IMG/VR virus record: IMGVR_UViG_3300017917_003143
Span: 190,095 to 254,094 of that record
Source of the DNA: a virus
Reading direction: 5' to 3' (one strand)
Length of the DNA: 64,000 bases
Program-made: the position numbers and the translations under genes
Notes under the pieces: model-generated
The model's database searches: none
Seen by the model: only the letters and a program-made list of their open reading frames with translations
Told to the model about the DNA's origin: nothing
In this document: positions 29,381 through 37,649 of the stretch, in pieces
Layout: every line of letters begins with the position of its first letter
How positions within the stretch are numbered: position 1 is the first letter of the stretch

Positions 29381-29712
29381 TGAAGTGGTTTGACAAGTTT
29401 TTGTATCGCAAACTGCGAGACATGTGGGATAATAAACACAAGTACAATCACTACCTTGAAGAAGATAGCATTAAAGTACCAAGAGGAATAGGCATGAATC
29501 AAATAGCAGTGGCTGAAGAATCAGTGGGTTGGGAAGACGGCCTACGTATCAATGTTAAAAAAGTGATCGGTGGTTTTGTTGTGAGCTTCCGCAACTACGA
29601 TCGTAAAATGGATCGTAACATAGAGCGTCACTACATCATCACAGACGAGCAAGACTTCAATGTCGAACTTGGTAAAATGATTACCATGGAATCAATGAAG
29701 CAAACGGCATGA
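29380..29712 (+). CDS. Hypothetical protein, 110 aa
   Basis: Starts at ATG 29380, overlapping the stop before it, after GGAGG. N-terminal basic aromatic helix MKWFDKFLYRKLRDMW, then a beta-rich part (LRINVKKVIGGFVVSFRNYDRK). T4-like phages of aquatic bacteria carry similar small proteins, but I cannot name a function. Overlaps next gene by ATGA. Confidence 0.65.
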   Translation: MKWFDKFLYRKLRDMWDNKHKYNHYLEEDSIKVPRGIGMNQIAVAEESVGWEDGLRINVKKVIGGFVVSFRNYDRKMDRNIERHYIITDEQDFNVELGKMITMESMKQTA

Positions 29713-30053
29713 TCAAAAACATCTCTACCCATAGTCCGAGATGGATGTCAGTGTACAGTCCTAGCCAGAGTCCATACATCAGCCCTGGTTCCATGAGTGC
29801 CGGAATGGTGCGCTATAACAGTAGCTCGCAGAATCTAGAAGTCTACGATGGCAACGCTTGGTTAGCACTCAGTGGATCAGCAGATGTGGGGCTCAGTCCC
29901 GAAGCACAGCAGGTCATGGACTGGGCATATAAAAAAATGAAAGAAGACGAAGAGTTAGAAGTGCTCATGGAAAAACATCCTGGTTTGCGTGATTTACACG
30001 AAAAATTTGAACTTATGAAGGCCTTGGTAGCCGAAGACGTTAAAAACTCGTGA
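29709..30053 (+). CDS. Small protein with fibre-like N-terminus, 114 aa
   Basis: N-terminal half is Ser/Pro/Tyr-rich, with SMSAGMVRYNSSSQNLEVYDGNAW, a motif seen in tail-fibre and spike tip repeats (VRYN...LEVYDG). C-terminal half is a helix with KKMKEDEELEVLMEKHPG. Might be a minor virion or chaperone-like protein. Followed by a terminator. Confidence 0.6.
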   Translation: MIKNISTHSPRWMSVYSPSQSPYISPGSMSAGMVRYNSSSQNLEVYDGNAWLALSGSADVGLSPEAQQVMDWAYKKMKEDEELEVLMEKHPGLRDLHEKFELMKALVAEDVKNS

Positions 30054-30096
30054 AATAAAGATCAAAAAGGTAAAACTGATCTAAAACCTATATTAC

Positions 30097-30120
30097 AACC
30101 GCCGCTATGGCGGTTTTTTT
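30097..30120 (+). terminator. Rho-independent terminator
   Basis: AACCGCC (30097-30103) pairs with GGCGGTT (30109-30115), then TTTTT. Confidence 0.9.
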
Positions 30121-30153
30121 ATGGCATAAACTACGCCTATTTCTTTTTTGCCA

Positions 30154-30161
30154 TTAAATAG
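30154..30161 (+). promoter_or_regulatory. TTAAATA late-promoter-like motif
   Basis: TTAAATAG, 4 bases before ATG 30166. Confidence 0.45.
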
Positions 30162-30165
30162 ATGT

Positions 30166-30369
30166 ATGGAAAATCAAACCGTTAACTTAGCAGTATCTGA
30201 TCTTATCATGCTTCAAAGCATAGTACAGGTAGCCTGTGAACGTGGTGCATTTCGAGCAGAAGAAATGAGCCAGATTGGACAATGCTATGATCGTCTCAGC
30301 GCATGGTTGGCGCAAATGGCTCCGCCACAAGAAACATCACAGCAACCAGAAGAACCCAAAGGAGAATGA
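30166..30369 (+). CDS. Small helical protein, 67 aa
   Basis: Start ATG 30166 directly after the TTAAATA motif. MENQTVNLAVSDLIMLQSIV then ERGAFRAEEMSQIGQCYDRL; helical with a Gln/Pro/Glu-rich tail. Typical small helical protein of T4-like phages. Function unknown. Confidence 0.65.
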   Translation: MENQTVNLAVSDLIMLQSIVQVACERGAFRAEEMSQIGQCYDRLSAWLAQMAPPQETSQQPEEPKGE

Positions 30370-30371
30370 CA

Positions 30372-31076
30372 ATGTTCATCAAACACGTAGGTAAACAAGG
30401 CGACCGCAGGGTAGCCATAGTATTTAGAGAAGTACCTGGAGAGGACCATATGTGTTTGGTCGTTTATCCAGATGTCATGCCCAGTCACATGCATGATGCG
30501 TTAATGAAAGCTATCGAGTCACCTGAAGCACAAACATCAGAACAGTTGGCTGACGCTATCCATCGTTCGCTATTCCCAGATGGTCGTCCCATGCTCACTG
30601 CCCTGCATGCTGAAGGTATGTTGAAAAAAGTACAGACCGAAACCATCGTGGTCACACCTGCTCCTAACAGCTCATGCAAACTCAGCGAACTCAATAGCAT
30701 TTTGCGTCAGATGAAGGAAGGCAAACAAGCTGTACAAAAATTAGCCGAGCTAGATGCCAATTCTGGTATCACAGGCAAAGCTTCGCGCAAGGATGACTTT
30801 GGTCGAGAGTTACGTCCGCCTCCACAAGCTCGCAACAACTTGGCCGGATCTACCGTACCTGGAGTAGGCATGGGTGCGCTGGATGATGGTGCATTAGCTG
30901 AAAATCTACGCCAGCAGGCAGCCAAGATGGAAGCAGAAGCAAAAGGCTTGCTCGCTGAGAGTGCCAGATTGCAGAAAGAAGCTGCCTCATTGTCTGGTGC
31001 TGTTCCAGAAACCACTGCCGCTAAGAAACGCGGTCGTCCAAGCAAACAGGCGGTGGCGGATGCGGCTCAAGGTTGA
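30372..31076 (+). CDS. Hypothetical protein with coiled coil and basic tail, 234 aa
   Basis: ATG 30372 has AAAGGAG at good distance; ATG 30366 is an alternative. N-terminal alpha/beta domain (HVGKQGDRRVAIVFREV), central Lys/Gln helices, then a coiled coil rich in Ala/Glu (LRQQAAKMEAEAKGLLAES) and a basic AT-hook-like end KKRGRPSKQ. The tail suggests DNA binding. No family named. Confidence 0.65.
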   Translation: MFIKHVGKQGDRRVAIVFREVPGEDHMCLVVYPDVMPSHMHDALMKAIESPEAQTSEQLADAIHRSLFPDGRPMLTALHAEGMLKKVQTETIVVTPAPNSSCKLSELNSILRQMKEGKQAVQKLAELDANSGITGKASRKDDFGRELRPPPQARNNLAGSTVPGVGMGALDDGALAENLRQQAAKMEAEAKGLLAESARLQKEAASLSGAVPETTAAKKRGRPSKQAVADAAQG

Positions 31077-31362
31077 TGAAGTAGAAAAATGGGAAGAGGT
31101 CGTCTCTTCAGTAGAGAAAGATCATATTCCCATTGATTGTGTTAAGAAAGTCACGTTAAAACTGCGTGGCAATCGACAAAAAACTATCAATCTCGAAACT
31201 TTGCGACGCAATGGTCTTGACATTGAAGAAATCGAAAGTGTTGTTTCAAGGACTATGTCGGAACTTGGAAAAGATTTAATCAATGTTGATTTTGTGATTG
31301 ATGTCAAAACTGTGGCTGAGCATGTTCAGCCCATGACTGATAAAATTTTAAGTAAACTATGA
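31060..31362 (+). CDS. Hypothetical protein, 100 aa
   Basis: Starts at ATG 31060, overlapping the previous gene by 17 bases. MRLKVDEVEKWEEVVSS, VKKVTLKLRGNRQKTINLE and DINVDFVIDVKTVAEHV-like strands suggest a small folded alpha/beta domain. Ends in an ATGA overlap with thyX. Unknown. Confidence 0.65.
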   Translation: MRLKVDEVEKWEEVVSSVEKDHIPIDCVKKVTLKLRGNRQKTINLETLRRNGLDIEEIESVVSRTMSELGKDLINVDFVIDVKTVAEHVQPMTDKILSKL

Positions 31363-32051
31363 ATGTTAAACTTGTCTCTTACTCCCAGCCCACTGGTGAG
31401 TTTAGAGACATGGGTATCGAAGATGCGCAAGAACTTATTGCGTATTGTGCCCGTGTCTCCAACCCAGCCAACCAATTCAATACAGAAACATCTGAACGAC
31501 TCATTAGATACCTTGTCAAGCACAAGCACTGGTCACCACTTGAGATGGTCTCAGCCTGCTGTGAGATCACGACAACCCGAGACATTGCCCGACAGATTCT
31601 ACGTCACAGAAGTTTCTCCTTTCAAGAGTTCTCCCAGCGATATGCTGATCCTACAGCTGAGCTTGACGAAGCGTTTGTGTTACGTGAGGCAAGATTCCAG
31701 GACACAAAGAATCGACAGAACAGTGTAGAACTTGATCCTACAGATGAGGCACAAAAGTTATTAGCATATGAATGGGAACGTGCTCAAAAACGAGTGCTGT
31801 TCTCTGTCAAGCAGGAATACTCTTGGGCTATCAAAAATGGCATTGCCAAAGAACAAGCTCGTGCTGTACTACCCGAAGGACTCACTGTGAGTCGTATGTA
31901 CATGAATGGCACACTTCGTAGCTGGGTACACTTTATCGAACTTCGTGGCGGAAACGGTACTCAGAAAGAACACATGCAGATTGCACATGCCTGTGCTCAA
32001 GTCATTGCTGAAATATTTCCAATGGCCGCAGACTTGGTTGCAAACCCCTAG
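31359..32051 (+). CDS. thyX: FAD-dependent thymidylate synthase
   Basis: 230 aa. Signature RHRSFSFQEFSQRY at residues 82-95 is the ThyX motif (RHRxxSxNexSxRY) that binds FAD and dUMP. Converts dUMP to dTMP with methylenetetrahydrofolate for phage DNA synthesis. Starts in ATGA overlap with the small gene before it. ThyX is common in T4-like phages of aquatic bacteria. Confidence 0.96.
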   Translation: MNVKLVSYSQPTGEFRDMGIEDAQELIAYCARVSNPANQFNTETSERLIRYLVKHKHWSPLEMVSACCEITTTRDIARQILRHRSFSFQEFSQRYADPTAELDEAFVLREARFQDTKNRQNSVELDPTDEAQKLLAYEWERAQKRVLFSVKQEYSWAIKNGIAKEQARAVLPEGLTVSRMYMNGTLRSWVHFIELRGGNGTQKEHMQIAHACAQVIAEIFPMAADLVANP

Positions 32052-32066
32052 CATCTCTGTTAAAAT
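32038..32066 (+). promoter_or_regulatory. Sigma70-type promoter inside thyX end, leaderless start
   Basis: TTGCAA at 32038-32043, 17 bases, TAAAAT at 32061-32066; ATG 32073 is the predicted +1. Confidence 0.7.
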
Positions 32067-32072
32067 ATGACT

Positions 32073-32306
32073 ATGAAAGTCATATTTCATTCCTTTACCA
32101 TGGGCGATGTAGACGATATTGATATCTACGTCGCCCAACCTATATGGGAATGGCAACAAACTGACAAGGGAAAATGGGTCATGGCCAACGCCAGCGATCT
32201 TAAGTATTATACACATGCTGATCACAATACATTTGGGCACAGAGTTACAATACGCGGCGAGCTAGAAGATATCAAAGCGACGGAATATTTTTTAAAATGG
32301 AAGTAA
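32073..32306 (+). CDS. Hypothetical protein, 77 aa, leaderless
   Basis: ATG 32073 coincides with the predicted transcription start; the ATG at 32067 lies immediately after the -10 box and is unlikely. MKVIFHSFTMGDVDDIDIYV, WEWQQTDKGKWVMANA, HRVTIRGELEDIKATEYFLKW: a compact beta-rich domain. A conserved phage family of unknown function is likely. Confidence 0.65.
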   Translation: MKVIFHSFTMGDVDDIDIYVAQPIWEWQQTDKGKWVMANASDLKYYTHADHNTFGHRVTIRGELEDIKATEYFLKWK

Positions 32307-33010
32307 AAAACAAGCACCATCTATCGTTACTGTTAATGGATCAACGAGCAACATCGGGTCAACAGTTGTGGATCAGTGGCTGTAGTTTTGCACACGGACT
32401 AGAACTTCAAGATCAAAATGATCGATACGGCCAAATTGTGTCTGACTTTTTTAAAATTCCAGTAAGTTTTTTATCTCATGGCGGTGCCAGCATTGAATGG
32501 GCCGCTGATCAAATCATTAGAAGTGATATTCGAGAAAATGACATCGTTGTTTGGGGAATAACTGGTGTTAATCGAATATCACATTTTACCGATGATGGAT
32601 CATTGATACATTTGCTTCCTACAAAGTTCAATGAGAACCATCCTTTCTTTCATACAATACAGAACGAGCTTTGGGCAAAAAATTTCTGGATTGAGCTATT
32701 AAACGAAAAATCCAGAGTACATTATGCTATTAGGTCAATTGAACAAGTGATTTCTTTTTGTTCCAAGATCAATGCAAATTTAGTTTTGTGCTGTCACTCT
32801 GAACTATCGACTCCAGAGCAGGCCAACATATTATTAGACTACTTGGACCATACCGGTTACTATTTAGATCTTTATCAAACACTAAAACAATCATCACGTT
32901 ATTTAGATTATGCATCAGACAAACGTCATCCGGGACCAGCTACTCATAAAGTTTGGGCAGAGTCTATAATCGATTATATACAGAACAAAGGATTTATCAA
33001 TGAAGCATAA
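32297..33010 (+). CDS. SGNH-hydrolase-like protein
   Basis: 237 aa. Block I ISGCSFAHGLEL (about residues 26-37, Ser in GCS), SHGGASIEWAADQ as block II/III, and DKRHPGPATHKVWA with the terminal Asp-His pair near 215. First block has GCS rather than GDS, so catalysis may be altered. Overlaps both neighbours by about 10 bases and precedes sugar-nucleotide genes, suggesting action on a glycan. Confidence 0.7.
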   Translation: MEVKNKHHLSLLLMDQRATSGQQLWISGCSFAHGLELQDQNDRYGQIVSDFFKIPVSFLSHGGASIEWAADQIIRSDIRENDIVVWGITGVNRISHFTDDGSLIHLLPTKFNENHPFFHTIQNELWAKNFWIELLNEKSRVHYAIRSIEQVISFCSKINANLVLCCHSELSTPEQANILLDYLDHTGYYLDLYQTLKQSSRYLDYASDKRHPGPATHKVWAESIIDYIQNKGFINEA

Positions 33011-33980
33011 AATTTTAGTAACAGGTGGACTAGGCCTGATTGGGCACAATGTAGTTCGACGACTATTAGATCTTGGCCACGAAGTATCAATCACAGATAC
33101 ACGAACCAACTATGGTCTAGTGCCGCAAGACGAACTGGACTATCTCATGACAGAACGCCGTGCAAAGATACCCGAGATGGATCTACGCACACACACCATA
33201 GACATAGCTGACCAATCCGGAATCGATTGGTTGATCAAGCATTATCAGCCCGATACTATCATACACATGGCCAGCTTTCCTAGACAAAAAGTGGTCAATG
33301 TAAATCCCATGGCAGGATCGCGGGCAATGAGTGAAGGATTATTAAACCTACTAGAAGCCGCAAAGAACAATCATGTGTGCAAGTTCATATATATTAGTAG
33401 CAGTATGGTCTACGGTGATTTCACTGATGATGTCACCGAGGATGCCCAGTGTCGTCCTCAAGGACAGTACGGTATCATGAAACTTGCAGGAGAATGGCTT
33501 GTCAGAGATTATAGTAGGCGTGGTTTTTTTGATCATGTCGTTATTCGTCCTTCCGCTGTATACGGAGAACTCGATGTTGAAGATCGTGTTATTTCAAAGT
33601 TTTTGCTGACTGCCATGCGTGGTGGCACACTCAAAGTAAATGGTGCCAGAGAAACACTAGACTTTACCTATGTAGGTGATGCCGCAGATGGTATCGTGGC
33701 TGCGGCTTTGAGTCCCACAGCCAACAACAAGATTTATAATATAACCAAGAGTCATAGTTGGAGTTTGCTGGATGCGGCCAATCTTGCTGTGAAGATAGTG
33801 GGTCGTGGCACAGTAGAAGTGCGAGACAAAGATGCAGACTTCCCTAGTCGAGGTGCTTTAAATATTGATGCGGCTCGTAGAGATTTTGGCTACGATCCCA
33901 AGGTAGACATCGAAGAAGGTTTCCAAAGGTATCATGAGTGGCTTAACAATTCCGTTTACTGGTCTAAAAAAACAGTATAA
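33000..33980 (+). CDS. NAD-dependent sugar epimerase/dehydratase
   Basis: 326 aa extended SDR. TGGLGLIGH (8-16) binds NAD(P), followed by HMASFPR, YISSSMVYGDF and YGIMK (YxxxK) and RPSAVYGE, the pattern of nucleotide-sugar epimerases such as GalE and WbpP relatives. Start ATG 33000 overlaps the SGNH gene. Probably supplies the sugar for the aminotransferase encoded next. Confidence 0.9.
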   Translation: MKHKILVTGGLGLIGHNVVRRLLDLGHEVSITDTRTNYGLVPQDELDYLMTERRAKIPEMDLRTHTIDIADQSGIDWLIKHYQPDTIIHMASFPRQKVVNVNPMAGSRAMSEGLLNLLEAAKNNHVCKFIYISSSMVYGDFTDDVTEDAQCRPQGQYGIMKLAGEWLVRDYSRRGFFDHVVIRPSAVYGELDVEDRVISKFLLTAMRGGTLKVNGARETLDFTYVGDAADGIVAAALSPTANNKIYNITKSHSWSLLDAANLAVKIVGRGTVEVRDKDADFPSRGALNIDAARRDFGYDPKVDIEEGFQRYHEWLNNSVYWSKKTV

Positions 33981-35028
33981 CAATCTCCGTCAAGAGATCT
34001 TAGATGCCACAGACGAAGTTCTTCGCAGTGGTAGCCTAATGAATGGCAACAACACAGCTGAGTTTGAAGCCTGGCTGGCCAAGAAAAACAAGGTCAAATA
34101 TGCTGTGTGTGTACATTCAGGCACATCTGCGTTAGAGGCCATTGCCGAATACTATGTTCAAGATCCTGGCCTTCCTAATCCACCAAAAGTTTTAATCCCT
34201 AGTTTTACCTATGCAGCCACAGCCAATGCTTTTATACGAGCAGGCTGGGATGTACATTTCATTGACACAGATTATCACGGACTGTTTGATGTCAAAAAGA
34301 TGCCCGACATGAGTTACCAGGCAGTGGTGTTGGTTGGACTTTACGGAGCTTCTATTACCCATCTTGGAGACGTCAAACGTTGGCAAGAATGGACTTTAAA
34401 CAACAAGCTAGTGATTGAGGATGCCGCACAGCACTGGCTGGCCAATGATTGTACACGTATTGGCAAGGCAGCCGCACTCAGCTTTGATCCAATGAAAAAC
34501 TTACCCGCCTATGGCAATGGCGGTGCTGTAGTCACAGACGACAGTGATCTGTTTTACTTTGTTAGGTCCTGGAGAGACAATGGCAAAACCACTCACAACG
34601 AAACCGGAACCAACAGTAGAATGAGTGAAATAGATTGCGCATACATGTTGGTCAAAGCGCGGCACATTGACACATGGCAAGCACGTAGACAAAAGATTGC
34701 TACTTACTGGAGAGAGCGGTTATCAAAAACAGAGATCCGCTGTTTGATAGACAAAGACAACTATCACAATCATGCTTACCACAAGTTTGTAATAGATGTC
34801 GACAACAGAGATATCTTACAAAAGAATCTTGCCATCCGCAAGATTGAAACCAAAGTACACTATACACAACCTTTGCACGAGATTGGAATATTCCGACAGT
34901 ATCCTGGTCCAGACATTTTAAGCTGTGCTTCAGCACTGAGCCGTCGTGTGCTGACTCTTCCACTGTATCCTGAACTAACAGACTTAGAAGTTGAGTATGT
35001 TATTGATCAGGTGTTAGATTGCGCTTGA
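33934..35028 (+). CDS. DegT/DnrJ/EryC1 aminotransferase
   Basis: 364 aa PLP enzyme. N-terminal IPFTGLKKQYNNLRQEI and VCVHSGTSALEAI, Asp block VIEDAAQHW and PLP lysine in SFDPMKNLPAYGNGG (about residue 188) are the family marks. Converts a keto-sugar nucleotide to an amino sugar. It overlaps the epimerase by 47 bases, which supports shared function in amino-sugar synthesis. The 3' end overlaps a minus-strand gene by 29 bases. Confidence 0.92.
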   Translation: MSGLTIPFTGLKKQYNNLRQEILDATDEVLRSGSLMNGNNTAEFEAWLAKKNKVKYAVCVHSGTSALEAIAEYYVQDPGLPNPPKVLIPSFTYAATANAFIRAGWDVHFIDTDYHGLFDVKKMPDMSYQAVVLVGLYGASITHLGDVKRWQEWTLNNKLVIEDAAQHWLANDCTRIGKAAALSFDPMKNLPAYGNGGAVVTDDSDLFYFVRSWRDNGKTTHNETGTNSRMSEIDCAYMLVKARHIDTWQARRQKIATYWRERLSKTEIRCLIDKDNYHNHAYHKFVIDVDNRDILQKNLAIRKIETKVHYTQPLHEIGIFRQYPGPDILSCASALSRRVLTLPLYPELTDLEVEYVIDQVLDCA

Positions 35029-36601
35029 GTAACGCATAACTGGCCAACCACGACCACTCATAGCTCTTTCTAAGAGCATCAAATTCTCCGCCTACTTCAT
35101 TGTAATAAGCCACTGCGTCTTCTGCGCCATAGATCGACCACTGCCCGTTGGGCAGTCCCATGGCCACTGTGAGCCACTTATTGAGTCTGTGCTGGCTTTC
35201 AACATCCTTTTGTCCTTGCAGTTTCAAGCACTCACGGAATGCTGTACGCCAAGCTGACCACTTGCTGTGAGCATACTCCGCGGTGCCAGACACCACAGGA
35301 ACTACCTCGTGTTCATCATCAAGAGTAAAGTCAAGTCCTCGTCCTGGATTGGCCAACACCAGTCGCTGGTTGTAGGCGATCATGGCTTGATGGCCATACG
35401 TCAGACCATTGATGGGATTGAATGCATGGAAGATGTAGTGCTTGGCGGCTTGCATGCGATCTGGTTGCCAGGCCCAATCAAACTCAGGTCTGACTCGTAG
35501 TTTGGCAAACACAGCAAAGAACCAATCAGTGTTAGAAGCATTGGCTGCCGCATGATACGCCGCCGCACGACCATTCACACCATCACTGCGCACTAATCTA
35601 TTAGGTAGCCCTTGTACTGTGTCTTGTAGTATTTGCCAATTCTCTTCAGCGTTGGGCTCTCCGTTGGAAATAAACACGATATCCAAAGGCTGATCCTGAC
35701 CCATTGATCGATGTGACTTGTCAATGTTAGGATAATCGTAGAGTTGTTTTTTGAGATAGTTTTTAGCTTCTCTAGGCACTAACACAGCACCGGCGCCTGG
35801 AGTCAATGGCACTATGGTTTTCATTTTTTCTCGCCAGAGATTGATGGCTGGCGGATTTTCTACCGCGCTGTCTCTTACAAATTGCACCACTGGATCTTGG
35901 AAGTTGTGTTCCCACACAGCAGGAACTTGACTATCATAAGTGTGTTTGACCACAGGAACAGGCAGCCGCGGTACAGAAATATTTTCTACAAAGTGTATGG
36001 TATCAAACCATTCCAGCAAGGCAAGCTCAGATGTTTTTTGCATGAACGTAGGAACATGTACGAAAAACGTATCTCCAAACTTCTGATCATCAGAAGGAAA
36101 TACGTGTAACATGTCTTGTTGCCATTCGCTGGGGTGCCAGGTAAAGTCAAAGTATGTGTAATCACAGACACTGCTCACTATCCAAACATATTCGTGTTGT
36201 GTTTTAGAAAGCACACGTCTTAGTGTTCCAAGGTAGTCTGAGATGTAGCGAGTTTTTTCTCGGCAAGAAATTCCAAGACCATTGCCATGATCAATGCCAA
36301 TGCGGATGGCAGCGCCGATCCTGCGTATCACTGGATGATTCCTATTGACGTCTTTGACACCAGTTTTGGGTATCAGATACGTACCACCGTTTTCTTGATG
36401 CTGGCTGGGCCATATGTGTGTTTGTTCAGATTCCCAGGGCACAGGTTCCCATAGCCAGTCGAAGTGAGAATAGTCATTGCGGCCGTCCACTACCCATAAG
36501 TATCGTGTGCGACTGAGTTCGCAGGCTTGCTCAATACTGTCCACCTTTCTTTCATGTGGAAACAGATATGTAGGATAATTTAAGTAAAAGACGTCAAACA
36601 T
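35000..36601 (-). CDS. Glycosyltransferase-like protein with repeated N-terminal segments
   Basis: 533 aa; start taken at ATG 36601, which shares a CATG with the divergent gene. N-terminal half repeats a unit: YLWVVDGRNDYSHFDWLWEP...WPSQHQE and YVWIVSSVCDYTYFDFTWHP...FPSDDQK. C-terminal half DIVFISNGEPNAEENWQ, AAYHAAANASNTDWFFAVFA and HSKWSAWRTAFRECLKLQ is shared with the protein at 50151. Consistent with a GT-A-like transferase but no DxD is certain. Confidence 0.65.
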   Translation of the reverse strand: MFDVFYLNYPTYLFPHERKVDSIEQACELSRTRYLWVVDGRNDYSHFDWLWEPVPWESEQTHIWPSQHQENGGTYLIPKTGVKDVNRNHPVIRRIGAAIRIGIDHGNGLGISCREKTRYISDYLGTLRRVLSKTQHEYVWIVSSVCDYTYFDFTWHPSEWQQDMLHVFPSDDQKFGDTFFVHVPTFMQKTSELALLEWFDTIHFVENISVPRLPVPVVKHTYDSQVPAVWEHNFQDPVVQFVRDSAVENPPAINLWREKMKTIVPLTPGAGAVLVPREAKNYLKKQLYDYPNIDKSHRSMGQDQPLDIVFISNGEPNAEENWQILQDTVQGLPNRLVRSDGVNGRAAAYHAAANASNTDWFFAVFAKLRVRPEFDWAWQPDRMQAAKHYIFHAFNPINGLTYGHQAMIAYNQRLVLANPGRGLDFTLDDEHEVVPVVSGTAEYAHSKWSAWRTAFRECLKLQGQKDVESQHRLNKWLTVAMGLPNGQWSIYGAEDAVAYYNEVGGEFDALRKSYEWSWLASYALLKRNLTPDQ

Positions 36602-37649
36602 GATTCGTATCGATGAAATATATAGTAACATATTTGTCCCCAGGATACAATCTCAATCCTACCAATGCGCTCACTTTTTTGATCCTTTTGGCACAACAGC
36701 ATTTGAAAATCTTTGCCAAATACCTTACATAGAAACAATAAACCGCAATTTTTTGTTCTGGGATCAAGAGCCTGTACATCCTGATGTGCATCAATCAACC
36801 TTGGATCAGTTTTTCAAAACCTTTGAAAGCAAAGAAACTATTTTTGTTACCAGCGAGCATGACAGCGAATTCGTGGACTGGGTGTGCGATCGTTATGGTG
36901 CCAAGCCAGCTTATTACTTCTTCCATGGCTGGGCCGCACTGGACTGGTATCGTGGTTACAACAGGACGTTGTTGTCAATTGCTTTCCGAGATCGATCCGT
37001 TGAAAAAACATTCCTGTGTCCAAACAACATCGTGGGAGGAAAGCGCAGACACAGACTTGACTTGTTGAACGAGCTTGTTGATCGTGAATTGGTCGAAAAT
37101 AACTTTGTAAGTTTTCCTGCTCGTTGCCCTTACGAAAACAAAACTGTGGCAGAACTATGTCAACAGTACGACATTCCTTTGGGACATGTTGAATTGCCAT
37201 TGGTCATCGACCAGGGCGTCAATCATGCTGGCAACAGCCATCAGATCGATATGTGGCCATTGGCCGATCGTAGCCTGCTACATGTGGTCACAGAAACTGT
37301 GTATCAAGGACGCAGAAACCATCTCACAGAAAAAACTTTTAAGCCCATCGTGATGCAACAACCGTTTGTTTTGGTATCTGGTCGCGGCAGTCTTGAATAC
37401 TTACGGCGCTATGGATTCAAGACATTTGGAGAGTTTTGGAATGAAGATTACGATGACAAAGATGACGATGTCAGAGTCGTACGCATAGGTAAATTGCTCA
37501 ACGATTTAGACAATCTCAGCGACAAAGAAAAACAACAATTACAGCATCACTTGACTGCCACTGTCGAACACAATTATAATTGGTTTTATAGTCGTGAATT
37601 TGAACAACTATTGTGGAACGAGCTCACAGACATGATCCAATCATGGTAA
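36600..37649 (+). CDS. Glycosyltransferase-like protein (EKTFKP family)
   Basis: 349 aa. Near residues 230-260 it has ETVYQGRRNHLTEKTFKPIV and FVLVSGRGSLEYLRRYGFKTF, a motif shared with the proteins at 37643 and 47730. The E...TEK..KP..PF pattern resembles the nucleotide-sugar binding end of GT-B enzymes such as GT10 fucosyltransferases. ATG 36600 shares CATG with the minus gene; no ribosome binding site is evident. Overlaps the next gene by 7 bases. Confidence 0.6.
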   Translation: MIRIDEIYSNIFVPRIQSQSYQCAHFFDPFGTTAFENLCQIPYIETINRNFLFWDQEPVHPDVHQSTLDQFFKTFESKETIFVTSEHDSEFVDWVCDRYGAKPAYYFFHGWAALDWYRGYNRTLLSIAFRDRSVEKTFLCPNNIVGGKRRHRLDLLNELVDRELVENNFVSFPARCPYENKTVAELCQQYDIPLGHVELPLVIDQGVNHAGNSHQIDMWPLADRSLLHVVTETVYQGRRNHLTEKTFKPIVMQQPFVLVSGRGSLEYLRRYGFKTFGEFWNEDYDDKDDDVRVVRIGKLLNDLDNLSDKEKQQLQHHLTATVEHNYNWFYSREFEQLLWNELTDMIQSW

